The notes: generated by a model from the sequence alone, not told the origin. DNA of 7,087 nucleotides from an uncultured Actinomycetes bacterium (GCA_903922325.1 CAIXTG010000054.1:1-7087); one strand, 5' to 3'; shown: positions 1 through 6,641, counted from the stretch's first letter. Numbers and translations are program-made.

Positions 1-532
1 GCACTAAATCTGTGGCTGGCTTGTGGTCACCAACGACCATGATGTCGATATATATTTCAGCTAGCGATTGATCTGAAAGTAGAACTGCAGATACATGGTT
101 AAAAGCAGTCACAACATGACTTTCACTCAATATGCCCTGTGCTTGCGCACATGCGCTGCCTTCTTCAACTGCTAATGGGAATGCACCACCGGCATCAAAG
201 CCCATTGGGTTAACACAATCGATAACTACTTTGCCAGCTAACTCACTTTTTAGCGAAGTTAGGGTGTCTTTATGACTATCCCATGGCACAGCGACGATTA
301 CTAAATCAGATTGCGCAGCACATTCAACATTGCTAGCACCTGTAATTCCGTGGCCAACTTCGGCGGCAGTTGTGACTGCTTTTGCGCCATCGCGTGAACC
401 TAAAACAACCTTAAAGCCGGCTTTGGCTAATCGGTAACCCAGGCCAGTGCCTTGGGCGCCAGTGCCACCGATAATGCCAATAGTTAACGATTTAAGTTCT
501 TTGCCCGGATAAAGTTCAGTAGTTTCAGTCAT
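1..532 (-). CDS. npdG: F420:NADPH oxidoreductase (NADPH-dependent F420 reductase), 3' end cut by window edge
   Basis: This cytoplasmic enzyme transfers hydride between NADPH and coenzyme F420, linking the F420 pool to NADP. I translated it by hand: it opens at ATG 532 and stays open to the window edge, giving 177 codons of a family usually about 210-230 residues long, so only the C-terminus is missing. A Rossmann dinucleotide site GGTGAQGTG lies at residues 22-30. The NADP phosphate-binding pair S46-R47 follows in LGSRD. Further family-typical segments are VAVPW (80-84), DCVNPMGF (105-112), AFNHV (143-147) and a VVGD segment (166-169). The start has AGGA (positions 541-544) 8 bases upstream. 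It lies 24 bases downstream of cofC on the same strand, so the two probably share a transcript from the promoter near 1190. A related NADP-binding F420 oxidoreductase domain protein is the only real alternative. Confidence 0.93.
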   Translation of the reverse strand, partial: MTETTELYPGKELKSLTIGIIGGTGAQGTGLGYRLAKAGFKVVLGSRDGAKAVTTAAEVGHGITGASNVECAAQSDLVIVAVPWDSHKDTLTSLKSELAGKVVIDCVNPMGFDAGGAFPLAVEEGSACAQAQGILSESHVVTAFNHVSAVLLSDQSLAEIYIDIMVVGDHKPATDLV

Positions 533-556
533 GTGCAGAATCCTAAAGGGCGATTG

Positions 557-1189
557 CTAATTTTGCAGATGATGTTCCATTAATGCTCGCGTCGCGTGAC
601 CTAAATCGCTGGTATCTATTGCCAATAAATCAGACCAATCATCGCAGTCGGCTTTAATTCCCTTAAACATTGGGTCGATTAGCTCGATGGCCTGAGCGCT
701 GCGATGGGCGGCTGCTGAGTTAGCGCCGAAATGAGTCGCAACTTTCCCGACCGTACTAAAAAAGGCGGTACTTCCGATTGAATTCTGATCGGCAATAAAT
801 GAGGTGCGGTGAGTACTAGCTAATTCAAGTGCTTCTGAAATTTCAGCTGCTTTCGCACTTGGTAGATCGGGCAAGAAAATTGCGATTCGTTTTGAATCAC
901 CGATGGCCAACTGCAAATCAGAGTTAATATCAACTGGTTGCGAAATTGGAAATGATCTCAAACGTGGATTTGCCGAGTTGCTTAACTCTTGATGAGCTAC
1001 GCCGACAATTGTGATGCTCGAGATGTGGGGCACTTGAAGCAATACATCAATTAAGTCAACTGCCATGGCTTTTATTAGCGAAACTCTAAAATCATCAGGA
1101 ATAGTGCTTAAACGTGACTTACCTGCAGCAAACTGTTTCAGGGGCAGGAATACCTGCCATGAATCATTGGGGTTGCTAGCGCTATTCAC
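557..1189 (-). CDS. cofC: 2-phospho-L-lactate / phosphoenolpyruvate guanylyltransferase CofC (FbiD)
   Basis: This enzyme activates 2-phospho-L-lactate (archaeal CofC) or phosphoenolpyruvate (mycobacterial FbiD) with GTP. The resulting guanylylated intermediate is passed to CofD. The 210-residue product has the nucleotidyltransferase-like fold's N-terminal signature, PLKQFAAGKSRL at residues 16-27, whose Lys and Arg contact the nucleotide. DLP at 108-110 holds the metal-binding Asp of the family. FIADQNSIGST (131-141) and FGANSAAAH (154-162) match the usual F-V-A-D-x-x-G-T-G-T-T and F-G-x-G-S-x-x-x-H blocks. The start is GTG, with no in-frame alternative before the first motif. No Shine-Dalgarno is visible, but TACGAT sits 6 bases upstream, so the mRNA is probably leaderless. 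It is divergent from cofD and followed by npdG. Which acid it uses cannot be read from the sequence, although actinobacterial relatives use PEP. Confidence 0.9.
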   Translation of the reverse strand: MNSASNPNDSWQVFLPLKQFAAGKSRLSTIPDDFRVSLIKAMAVDLIDVLLQVPHISSITIVGVAHQELSNSANPRLRSFPISQPVDINSDLQLAIGDSKRIAIFLPDLPSAKAAEISEALELASTHRTSFIADQNSIGSTAFFSTVGKVATHFGANSAAAHRSAQAIELIDPMFKGIKADCDDWSDLLAIDTSDLGHATRALMEHHLQN

Positions 1190-1191
1190 TC

Positions 1192-1197
1192 TATTAT
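1192..1197 (+). promoter_or_regulatory. -10 element of leaderless cofD promoter
   Basis: TATTAT is one mismatch from TATAAT. It is followed by exactly 7 bases and then the GTG start of cofD at 1205, so the first transcribed base is likely the start codon. No Shine-Dalgarno precedes the GTG. A weak -35 candidate, TTGGGG at 1167-1172, lies 19 bases upstream. The last two bases of the box overlap the opposing -10 of cofC. Confidence 0.62.
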
Positions 1198-1201
1198 CGT
1201 A
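1196..1201 (-). promoter_or_regulatory. -10 element of leaderless cofC-npdG promoter
   Basis: On the minus strand the box reads TACGAT, matching the actinobacterial TAnnnT core. It is followed by 6 bases and then the GTG of cofC at 1189. No convincing -35 is visible and there is no Shine-Dalgarno. It overlaps the cofD -10 by two bases, so the two promoters cannot easily be occupied at the same moment. Confidence 0.55.
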
Positions 1202-1204
1202 CCT

Positions 1205-2146
1205 GTGAGTGTGCCGATAAAAGTAGTTGCCTTAGCTGGCGGAATTGGCGGCGCCCGTTTTCTAAAAGGTTTACGGTTAATTGATGATTTAGAAATCTCT
1301 GTAATCATAAATAATGGCGACGATATAAACATGCATGGCCTGCGAATCTGTCCTGATTTAGATTCGGTTATTTATAACTTAGCTGGTGAGTCAGATTTGG
1401 TTCGAGGCTGGGGTCGCAAAGATGAAACTTGGGTGGTGCAGCAACAGTTGGCGCACTATTTAGGTGAAGAGCAATGGTTTAACTTGGGCGATAAAGATTA
1501 TGCAACCCACATCTATCGAACCAATTTATTAAACAACGGCATTGAACTTAGCGAGATTGTGAAATTGCAATGCGCCAAGTGGGGGATCGGCCTGAATTTA
1601 ATGCCAGCCACAAATGATTTTGTACAGACTCAAGTTCAGTTAACTGATGGGCAGCAAATCCATTTTCAAGAGTGGTGGGTTAAACATCGCGCTGCCCTGC
1701 CAGCTACTGGATTTGAGTTAATTGGTGCAGAGACTGCTAAGCCAGCACCAGGCGTGCTAGATGCAATCGCACAAGCTGACCTGATTATTCTGCCGCCAAG
1801 TAATCCAATAGTTTCAATCGGAATGATCCTAAGAATTCCAGGTATTCGTGCGGCCATCATGGCTGCCAGTGCACCAGTAGTAGGTGTTTCACCAATTATT
1901 GGCGGCAATCCAGTTCTAGGAATGGCAGATAAATGTTTGACCGCACTTGGCTTAGAAACCAGTGCCACCAGTGTGGCCGCTCAGTACGGCGACTTACTTG
2001 ATGCTTGGTTAATTGCAGATACCGATGATGAGCAAGTGTCAGCCATTACAAATTTAGGAATTAAGTGCGAGAGTGCACCATTATTGATGACTGATGACCA
2101 GGCTGCGAAAGAGATTGCAATGCGAGCGATAGGGATGACGCGATGA
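1205..2146 (+). CDS. cofD: F420-0 transferase: 2-phospho-L-lactate / enolpyruvate transferase CofD (FbiA)
   Basis: CofD transfers the phospholactyl (or phosphoenolpyruvyl) group from the GTP-activated intermediate made by CofC to the deazaflavin Fo. This gives F420-0 or dehydro-F420-0. The 313 residues match the usual family length. The glycine-rich GGIGGARFLKGL is at 12-23 and NNGDD at 36-40, followed by GLRICPDLDSVIY, the family's G-L-x-x-x-P-D-L-D block. LGDKDYATHIYRTNLL falls at about 94-109 and PPSNPIVSIG at 197-206; these line nucleotide and Fo binding in known members. The GTG at 1205 is preferred because the first glycine motif sits only 12 residues in and a -10 box lies 7 bases upstream. 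The stop overlaps the cofE start as ATGA (2143-2146), implying translational coupling. The start codon is 16 bases from the divergent cofC start. Confidence 0.95.
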   Translation: MSVPIKVVALAGGIGGARFLKGLRLIDDLEISVIINNGDDINMHGLRICPDLDSVIYNLAGESDLVRGWGRKDETWVVQQQLAHYLGEEQWFNLGDKDYATHIYRTNLLNNGIELSEIVKLQCAKWGIGLNLMPATNDFVQTQVQLTDGQQIHFQEWWVKHRAALPATGFELIGAETAKPAPGVLDAIAQADLIILPPSNPIVSIGMILRIPGIRAAIMAASAPVVGVSPIIGGNPVLGMADKCLTALGLETSATSVAAQYGDLLDAWLIADTDDEQVSAITNLGIKCESAPLLMTDDQAAKEIAMRAIGMTR

Positions 2147-2907
2147 CCAGCGAGTTCAGCGTATTTCCAATCAAAGGTATTCCCGAGATTAATCCAGGCG
2201 ATGATTTGGCTGCCCTAATTCTCGAGGCGGTATTAGCTGGCCCAGGATTGCAAGCCCATGACATCTTGGTGGTAACCAGTAAAGTTATTAGCAAAGCCGA
2301 AGGACAAATGGTTCCGAGCCAAACCCGCGAAGCAATTATTGATGAAGAAACTGTTCGAGTTATTGCTCAGCGCGGGACAACGAAAATTGTGGAAACCAAA
2401 CATGGCCTGATCATGGCTGCAGCAGGTGTCGATGCATCTAATGCACCCAAGGGAATGATTCTTAAGTTACCGATCGATAGCGATTTAAGTGCGCGTAACT
2501 TACGTGCCGAATTTGAAAAAATTGCTAAACCAATCGGTGTAATCATTACCGACACAATGGGTCGAGCTTGGCGCTTAGGGTTAACAGATAATGCAATCGG
2601 TGTAGCAGGCGTTACAACACTGCTTGATTATCGCGGCCAGAAAGATGCAGCAGGGCGAACTCTTGAGCAATCAGTAACAGCTGTTGCTGATGAAATTGCG
2701 AGCGCCGCGGAATTAGTAAAAGGAAAGTTAGCCCAGATTCCAGTTGTGCTGGTTCGAGGTTTGTCGCAATATGTAACTGTCGAAGATGGCCCAGGTGCCC
2801 GATCAGTAGTGCGTCCACCTGAAGAAGATATGTTCGGGCTCGGAGCCGAAATGGCAGAAAGGCGTGGGTATCTTCGCGGATTCGAAGATGGCAAGAACGA
2901 GAGATAG
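2143..2907 (+). CDS. cofE: Coenzyme F420-0:L-glutamate ligase CofE, single-domain form (FbiB N-terminal type)
   Basis: CofE adds L-glutamate to F420-0 in a GTP-dependent reaction, and in many species extends the gamma-glutamyl tail. The 254-residue product covers the ligase domain: ILVVTSKVISKAEGQ near residues 41-55, the segment ending in ETKHGLI, the central D137-T-M-G-R-A-W-R-L-G-L-T-D-N-A-I-G block (137-153), and a GPGARSVVRPPEEDMFGLG tail region. The start is fixed by the ATGA overlap with cofD, and AGGGA (2131-2135) sits 7 bases upstream. Mycobacterial FbiB continues past this tail into a roughly 200-residue FMN-binding nitroreductase-like domain that reduces dehydro-F420-0. Here the protein ends about 20 residues beyond the tail, and no such domain follows before the next gene, so this resembles archaeal CofE in layout. 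Confidence 0.94.
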   Translation: MTSEFSVFPIKGIPEINPGDDLAALILEAVLAGPGLQAHDILVVTSKVISKAEGQMVPSQTREAIIDEETVRVIAQRGTTKIVETKHGLIMAAAGVDASNAPKGMILKLPIDSDLSARNLRAEFEKIAKPIGVIITDTMGRAWRLGLTDNAIGVAGVTTLLDYRGQKDAAGRTLEQSVTAVADEIASAAELVKGKLAQIPVVLVRGLSQYVTVEDGPGARSVVRPPEEDMFGLGAEMAERRGYLRGFEDGKNER

Positions 2908-2925
2908 CGTTCCATTTCTAACGCT
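2906..2925 (+). repeat. Inverted repeat at the end of cofE (weak terminator candidate)
   Basis: AGCGTT at 2906-2911 and AACGCT at 2920-2925 form a perfect 6-base stem around an 8-base loop, beginning inside the cofE stop codon. A second weaker stem follows at once: GGCGTG (2926-2931) with CACGTC (2942-2947), containing one G-T wobble. Neither is followed by a T-run, so a standard intrinsic terminator is not supported. It could mark factor-dependent termination or mRNA 3' stabilisation. Confidence 0.35.
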
Positions 2926-2954
2926 GGCGTGAGTGTTAACCCACGTCCTAAATG

Positions 2955-2983
2955 TTGCCGTTCTTAGTTTTTCCGCTTAAATA
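2955..2983 (+). promoter_or_regulatory. Probable promoter of the FAD-dependent monooxygenase gene
   Basis: TTGCCG (2955-2960) resembles a -35. An AT-rich -10 region follows: TTAAAT at 2977-2982 (16-base spacer) or TAAATA at 2978-2983 (17-base spacer). The ATG at 2989 lies 6 bases after TTAAAT, and no Shine-Dalgarno is present, so transcription may start at or next to the start codon. The 81-base gap after cofE is consistent with a separate transcript. Confidence 0.45.
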
Positions 2984-2988
2984 AATAC

Positions 2989-4206
2989 ATGAAAATGTTT
3001 GCAGATATTTTAATCATCGGTGGCGGTGTTTCTGGATCCGCTATGGGTGCAGCTCTTGTTAACTCAGGCCACCGAGTTATCTGTATTGATCAAGGAACTG
3101 GTGGCCCACTAGATACATCGCGCGGCGATCACATTTCCCCAGTTAACGTTGAAGCAATTGCCGAATGGGGAGTTCTCGAGCATTTCTTTGCTGCCGGTGC
3201 CACTAAACGAATCGGCCATCAATTTAGATCATCCGATGGCGAAACTTTATTGTCAGCTGAATACACCGAAATGGGAATTCCTTACCCTTACTTCTTAGTT
3301 ATAAACCACGAGCTAATTACGCCAACTTTTATGAACTTTGCAAAGACTGATCCAGGCTTTGTTCTGTTGCAGCCTTATTCGGTAAAAGATCTTGAAGTTA
3401 CCGATGGAAATGTGACTAATGTTCTGGCCACAAATCGCGAGGGCGATGAAGTTCAAATAAGTGCACATATGGTTATTGCTTGCGATGGTGCTTCATCTAC
3501 GGTGCGCGAAAAATTACGAGTGCCATGTTTTGAACATCCATATACACATCCGATGGTCGCGTTCTTCACCGATCGACCAGCATCGCTTTCGCCAGATAAT
3601 TACTTCTTCAGATATGCCGGGGATAATGGCCAGCTAGTAATTCAGCAACGCATGGATGGCAGAATTAAAGTAACTATGCCAGTTGCCGATGAAGGTATTC
3701 CGTGGTGGAAGAAATCTACTAATGAAGATCGCCAAAAGATTATTGGCAGCATCGCACCAGAATTAGCTGATAGCGAATTAGAACTAGCTGGGTTTTATCC
3801 AGTGCGCATGATTCATGCAATTGAATACGCCATTGGTAATGTGGTTTTAATTGGCGATGCAGCACATGCAATTCACCCAGCACGTGGTCAAGGTTTAAAT
3901 ATGGGCATTGCTAGCCTAAAAGCGCTAATTCCGTTAATTCCTTCGCCTGAAGATATTGGTAACCCAGAAGCTGTGAAGTTAGCTCTAGCTGAATTCCATC
4001 GAATTCAAAAGCCACTTAACGAACGCATCATTGCGCGTAACCACTCTGCTGCAATGGAGATGGAAATGGGCGCCGATGAGAACCGGGCATTTGTACTTAA
4101 GAAATCTAATGCTGCGATTAAACAAATGGCTGGCGACTTAAAGATTCGCGAACTACATTTAAATGAAGCCACGGGTTATCACTTTGGGGTTCCAGCCAAA
4201 GCCTAA
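2989..4206 (+). CDS. FAD-dependent monooxygenase / oxidoreductase, class A (PHBH/UbiH-like)
   Basis: The 405-residue product is a flavoprotein of the p-hydroxybenzoate hydroxylase fold. Such enzymes usually bind FAD, are reduced by NAD(P)H and hydroxylate aromatic or quinone-like substrates. The N-terminal Rossmann motif GGGVSG (11-16) binds the ADP part of FAD and is followed by a hydrophobic strand ending in CIDQG. R45 in DTSRGDH occupies the usual flavin-contacting position. The middle motif CDGASSTVRE has its Asp at 166. GDAAHAIHPARGQGLNMG starts at G289, and its Asp290 contacts the FAD ribityl chain. The first ATG is used; a second in-frame ATG at 2995 is possible. No transmembrane segment is evident. 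The substrate cannot be read from the sequence. The position after cofE does not show a role in F420 metabolism, and an own promoter is likely. Confidence 0.85.
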   Translation: MKMFADILIIGGGVSGSAMGAALVNSGHRVICIDQGTGGPLDTSRGDHISPVNVEAIAEWGVLEHFFAAGATKRIGHQFRSSDGETLLSAEYTEMGIPYPYFLVINHELITPTFMNFAKTDPGFVLLQPYSVKDLEVTDGNVTNVLATNREGDEVQISAHMVIACDGASSTVREKLRVPCFEHPYTHPMVAFFTDRPASLSPDNYFFRYAGDNGQLVIQQRMDGRIKVTMPVADEGIPWWKKSTNEDRQKIIGSIAPELADSELELAGFYPVRMIHAIEYAIGNVVLIGDAAHAIHPARGQGLNMGIASLKALIPLIPSPEDIGNPEAVKLALAEFHRIQKPLNERIIARNHSAAMEMEMGADENRAFVLKKSNAAIKQMAGDLKIRELHLNEATGYHFGVPAKA

Positions 4207-4218
4207 GGTTGGCCCCTA

Positions 4219-4258
4219 GTTCAGTTCTGCCATTTCGCATAGCGGAACAAAACTGAGC
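4219..4258 (+). repeat. Hairpin downstream of the monooxygenase gene
   Basis: GTTCAGTT (4219-4226) pairs with AACTGAGC (4251-4258) over 8 positions with one G-T wobble. Inside it, CTGC (4227-4230) can pair with GCGG (4242-4245), leaving a 5-base bulge. There is no T-run after it, so it is at best a factor-dependent terminator or an element of the following gene's leader, depending on where that transcript begins. Confidence 0.35.
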
Positions 4259-4269
4259 GTCAAACCAAT

Positions 4270-4299
4270 TCACCGCCTTGAGGTGATTGCTTTCAGCAA
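4270..4299 (+). repeat. Two small adjacent hairpins in the 4207-4358 intergenic region
   Basis: TCACC (4270-4274) pairs with GGTGA (4282-4286) around a 7-base loop. Immediately after, TTGC (4287-4290) pairs with GCAA (4296-4299) around a 5-base loop. I could not find a confident -10/-35 pair for the downstream gene in this gap, so whether these are in its transcript is unknown. Confidence 0.28.
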
Positions 4300-4316
4300 C
4301 TTCTAAGAGTTATCTA

Positions 4317-4351
4317 CTTCTCAACGTTCTTTGAGCGTTCTCTTGAGGAGG
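4317..4351 (+). promoter_or_regulatory. Strong Shine-Dalgarno with possible masking hairpin upstream of the secreted DUF1838-like gene
   Basis: AGGAGG at 4346-4351 lies 7 bases before the ATG, the strongest ribosome-binding site in the window. CTTCTCAA (4317-4324) can pair with TTGAGGAG (4343-4350) over 8 positions with one wobble, covering most of the Shine-Dalgarno. A competing stem uses CTCAA (4320-4324) with an upstream TTGAG (4331-4335) around a 6-base loop and would leave it free. The two TTGAG copies come from an imperfect tandem repeat, CGTTCTTTGAG (4325-4335) and CGTTCTCTTGAG (4336-4347). The pairing is seen; a regulatory role is inferred. Confidence 0.4.
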
Positions 4352-4358
4352 AGACTTT

Positions 4359-5495
4359 ATGAAAAAGTTCAAAGTAATTGGATTAAGCGCCGCTCTCGTA
4401 GCCGGTCTTATTTCAATCCCTGCGCAAGCAAGTGCTGATGATGGCACTGTTGGTGCACTTTATTTAACAATTAAGAGTGATGATCAAAAACTAGCACTGC
4501 AGTATGCCGGTCGCCCGGATGGTAAAGAAATGTATTTCCGCATTAGTGGAACTGTTTATGCACAAGTTCCTGGTGGTGGCCCCGTTGCTCCAGGTTTGCG
4601 CCAAGGTGCAAAACTTTGGAACCTTGAAGGCTACAACGTTCGTAAATTAGTTCGCAACGGTGAATATATCTATTTAGTTTCCCGCGAAATTCTTTACTAC
4701 ACCGACCCAAATGACCCAACCAAGATTCTGACAACTTGGAAGAGTGCCTACGATGGAAAAACTTATCCAGTAGTTCCAATTCTTAATGACACAGTTAACA
4801 GCGTTTACCGAGTTAAGAGTGGCGTTCTATATGGAGTTCCAGCTGCTATAGGCACCGCATTCCAAGTTGAAGGCGCAGTTGGTGCACCTACAACATTGGG
4901 TGATGGCACCAAGGTATTCATATCTGATATTCCACTTAACTACGGACTAGATGATGATGGCCGTTACGGAATCAAAGATCCATTTGGTTTTGCAACTGGT
5001 TACACATCACGCGCTTCAGATAAGTTCACTGGAACAACTGCTCGCTACACAGGTCTAGAAGCATTTGATTTCTGGATCTCAAAGCCAGGACAAATGCGCA
5101 TGTTGCCTAAGAATGCAGCCGGCGAAGCACGTGTTCCATCAGGACCAGCACCGTTCTATAACTCATGGGCTCGCGTCTCACCAATGCCACCATTTACCTG
5201 CATTGGTGAAGCAGCTACCGGAATCCACGCGATCTATCACGCACGTGCCTGGACGCTATCTACCTGGAGCAAAGTTGAGAAGTGGTTACGTGATGCAGTA
5301 GTTGCTACCGATGCCCAGTATCAATATGCACCTGCAACTGCGCCGGTCGCACCTGGCGCATCAGCAGATCGCTTCATTCCACTATGGAAGAACCAGACTT
5401 CATGGTCTGCCTTCTTTAACAGTCAACTCAAGGGCAAAGGCACCGCTGGTGCTGATCTAACTTGGGCTAACTGGTGCACAAATAACGCCAAGTAA
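4359..5495 (+). CDS. Secreted protein of unknown function, DUF1838-like
   Basis: The 378-residue product starts with a Sec signal peptide: basic MKKFK, a hydrophobic core to about residue 20, then PAQASADD, with likely signal peptidase I cleavage after A24 or A26. The body resembles DUF1838 as I remember it: LWNLEGYNVRKLV (86-98), SREILYYTDPNDP with R109-E110, a T-W-K-S-A-Y-D-G-K-T-Y-P-V-V stretch, LNDTVNSVYR around N143-D144, and a late block of aromatic, Met and Pro residues (F-T-C-I-G-E then I-H-A-I-Y-H-A) near 279-293. No enzymatic function is established for that family, and I see no catalytic motif I can name. The mature protein has just two cysteines, C281 and C373, which could form a disulfide outside the cell. 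There is no lipobox, sortase motif or C-terminal membrane helix, so release or loose wall association is likely. It has its own strong ribosome-binding site and terminator, so it is probably monocistronic. Confidence 0.8.
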   Translation: MKKFKVIGLSAALVAGLISIPAQASADDGTVGALYLTIKSDDQKLALQYAGRPDGKEMYFRISGTVYAQVPGGGPVAPGLRQGAKLWNLEGYNVRKLVRNGEYIYLVSREILYYTDPNDPTKILTTWKSAYDGKTYPVVPILNDTVNSVYRVKSGVLYGVPAAIGTAFQVEGAVGAPTTLGDGTKVFISDIPLNYGLDDDGRYGIKDPFGFATGYTSRASDKFTGTTARYTGLEAFDFWISKPGQMRMLPKNAAGEARVPSGPAPFYNSWARVSPMPPFTCIGEAATGIHAIYHARAWTLSTWSKVEKWLRDAVVATDAQYQYAPATAPVAPGASADRFIPLWKNQTSWSAFFNSQLKGKGTAGADLTWANWCTNNAK

Positions 5496-5518
5496 TTTGG
5501 CAATAAAAAAGTAAATAG

Positions 5519-5555
5519 AAAAGCGGGAGTGGCCGATTGGTCACTCCCGCTTTTT
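5519..5555. terminator. Bidirectional intrinsic terminator between convergent genes
   Basis: A 16-base-pair stem (5519-5534 with 5539-5554, one G-T wobble) closes a GATT loop. The GC-rich core is GCGGGAGTG against CACTCCCGC. On the plus strand it ends in TTTTTATTT. On the minus strand the exit reads TTTTCTATTTACTTTTTTATT. It sits 23 bases after the secreted-protein stop and 12 bases after the stop of the leftward oxidoreductase, so it can end both convergent transcripts. Confidence 0.95.
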
Positions 5556-5566
5556 ATTTCAAAGAA

Positions 5567-6613
5567 TTAAACGTTTGCATATGCCTTTCGAATTTGAGGC
5601 ATAGCCTCGGCTGCAAAAAGTTCGGACATATCTACAACGCCAGTAATTCGCTTGCCATGTGGTTCGGCATATGGCGAGCCACCTAGTAGGTATACGTGCT
5701 CTAAGCCCATATCAATTAACTTACTGAGCTTTTCAACGCATAAATCAACTGGACCACAAATTGCCATCCAGCGCACAAATTCGTCATCAATCATGTTTAA
5801 GTGTGAGCCAGCATCTTGAGCATGATGTTTCATGTCGTAATCTGATTTCATTTTCTCGGCGATACCTTTGATTTGCTCAGGCAAATGCTCAGTTGGCGAA
5901 GCTTTCATGCCGGCAAAGTGCGAAACCATTCCGGTTACCATGCGCGCCAAATTAACTGCGCGCTGTTCATCTGGATCACAAACCAAATTGATGTAAGCAC
6001 CAACATTTACTGAACTGCGATCACGACCGTTAACTGCCATGCGTGCATTAAAAATATCCATGGCCCATTGCAAACGCTCTGGCGCGCTGCCAACTGCGAA
6101 TGAAACTCGATCAGCCACATCGGCGGCAAGTTCGATTGTTTTTGGGCCAGTGCAAGCAATATCAATTGGCACTGGTGGAACATCGCCAGGTTTGATCCAA
6201 CGCATTGCTGATTGAGTGCCATCGCGATCGACTGTGCCGCCAGCAATATAGGTTCGAATTGAATTGGCGTAGAAAGCCAATTGCTCACCGGTTGCTTGTT
6301 TCTTGCCGATATGGGCAGCCGATGAATCGCCGCGACCGATTCCGCATACGGCGCGACCATTCGATTCGATCTGCAAAGTGGCTAGCGCACTTGCAGTTAC
6401 TGCAACATCGCGAGTAATTGGATTAGTAACACCAGTACCTAATTTGATTGTTTTAGTTACGGCAGCAGCAAGTGAAAGTTGCCCATATGGATCTGCTGAC
6501 AAATTCTGGGTATCAGGAGTTAATAAGTAATCAAAGCCCATATCTTCAAGGCGCTTGGCATTGGGAGCTGTAAATCCAGCTGATGGTTCGTTAACAACGC
6601 CGATCTCAATCAT
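5567..6613 (-). CDS. Luciferase-like (LLM class) oxidoreductase, probably F420-dependent, Mer-like
   Basis: This cytoplasmic TIM-barrel oxidoreductase belongs to the bacterial luciferase superfamily. The subgroup with methylenetetrahydromethanopterin reductase (Mer) and many actinobacterial enzymes uses reduced F420. From the chosen start it has 348 residues. The N-terminal strand IEIGVVNEP is followed by R21-L-E-D-M-G-F-D, LGTGVTNPITRD (58-69), and the AVTASALATLQIESNGR to GIGRGDS region (71-97), a hallmark of Mer-like members. I chose ATG 6613 although the frame opens to 6670: AGGAG (6619-6623) lies 5 bases upstream, the protein starts directly with the first barrel strand, and a TTGACC/TACGCT promoter lies between the two starts. 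Its substrate is unknown. F420 use is inferred from the family and the cofactor genes nearby; an FMN-dependent relative is the alternative. Confidence 0.87.
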   Translation of the reverse strand: MIEIGVVNEPSAGFTAPNAKRLEDMGFDYLLTPDTQNLSADPYGQLSLAAAVTKTIKLGTGVTNPITRDVAVTASALATLQIESNGRAVCGIGRGDSSAAHIGKKQATGEQLAFYANSIRTYIAGGTVDRDGTQSAMRWIKPGDVPPVPIDIACTGPKTIELAADVADRVSFAVGSAPERLQWAMDIFNARMAVNGRDRSSVNVGAYINLVCDPDEQRAVNLARMVTGMVSHFAGMKASPTEHLPEQIKGIAEKMKSDYDMKHHAQDAGSHLNMIDDEFVRWMAICGPVDLCVEKLSKLIDMGLEHVYLLGGSPYAEPHGKRITGVVDMSELFAAEAMPQIRKAYANV

Positions 6614-6641
6614 TAGGGCTCCTGTGTTTGTAATTTTTAGA

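Noticed and set aside
1666..1968. Open frame on the minus strand inside cofD
   Set aside because: It lies wholly antisense to a clear CofD, has no ribosome-binding site and no recognisable protein features.
2061..2915. Several short minus-strand frames across cofE
   Set aside because: They overlap a well-supported ligase gene, have compositionally odd translations and no start signals; they are shadows of the real frame.
2906..2947. Intrinsic terminator after cofE
   Set aside because: Two stems exist but no T-run follows either, so I list it only as an inverted repeat.
4207..4345. Promoter for the secreted-protein gene
   Set aside because: Candidates such as TTGCTT (4287-4292) with TTATCT (4310-4315) have the right spacing but match the -10 consensus too poorly to annotate.
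5065..5301. Plus-strand frame inside the secreted-protein gene
   Set aside because: It is an alternate frame of a gene with signal peptide, ribosome-binding site and terminator, with no own start signal.
6007..6530. Overlapping frames on both strands inside the luciferase-like gene
   Set aside because: All are shadows of the Mer-like coding frame, whose motifs fit the family.
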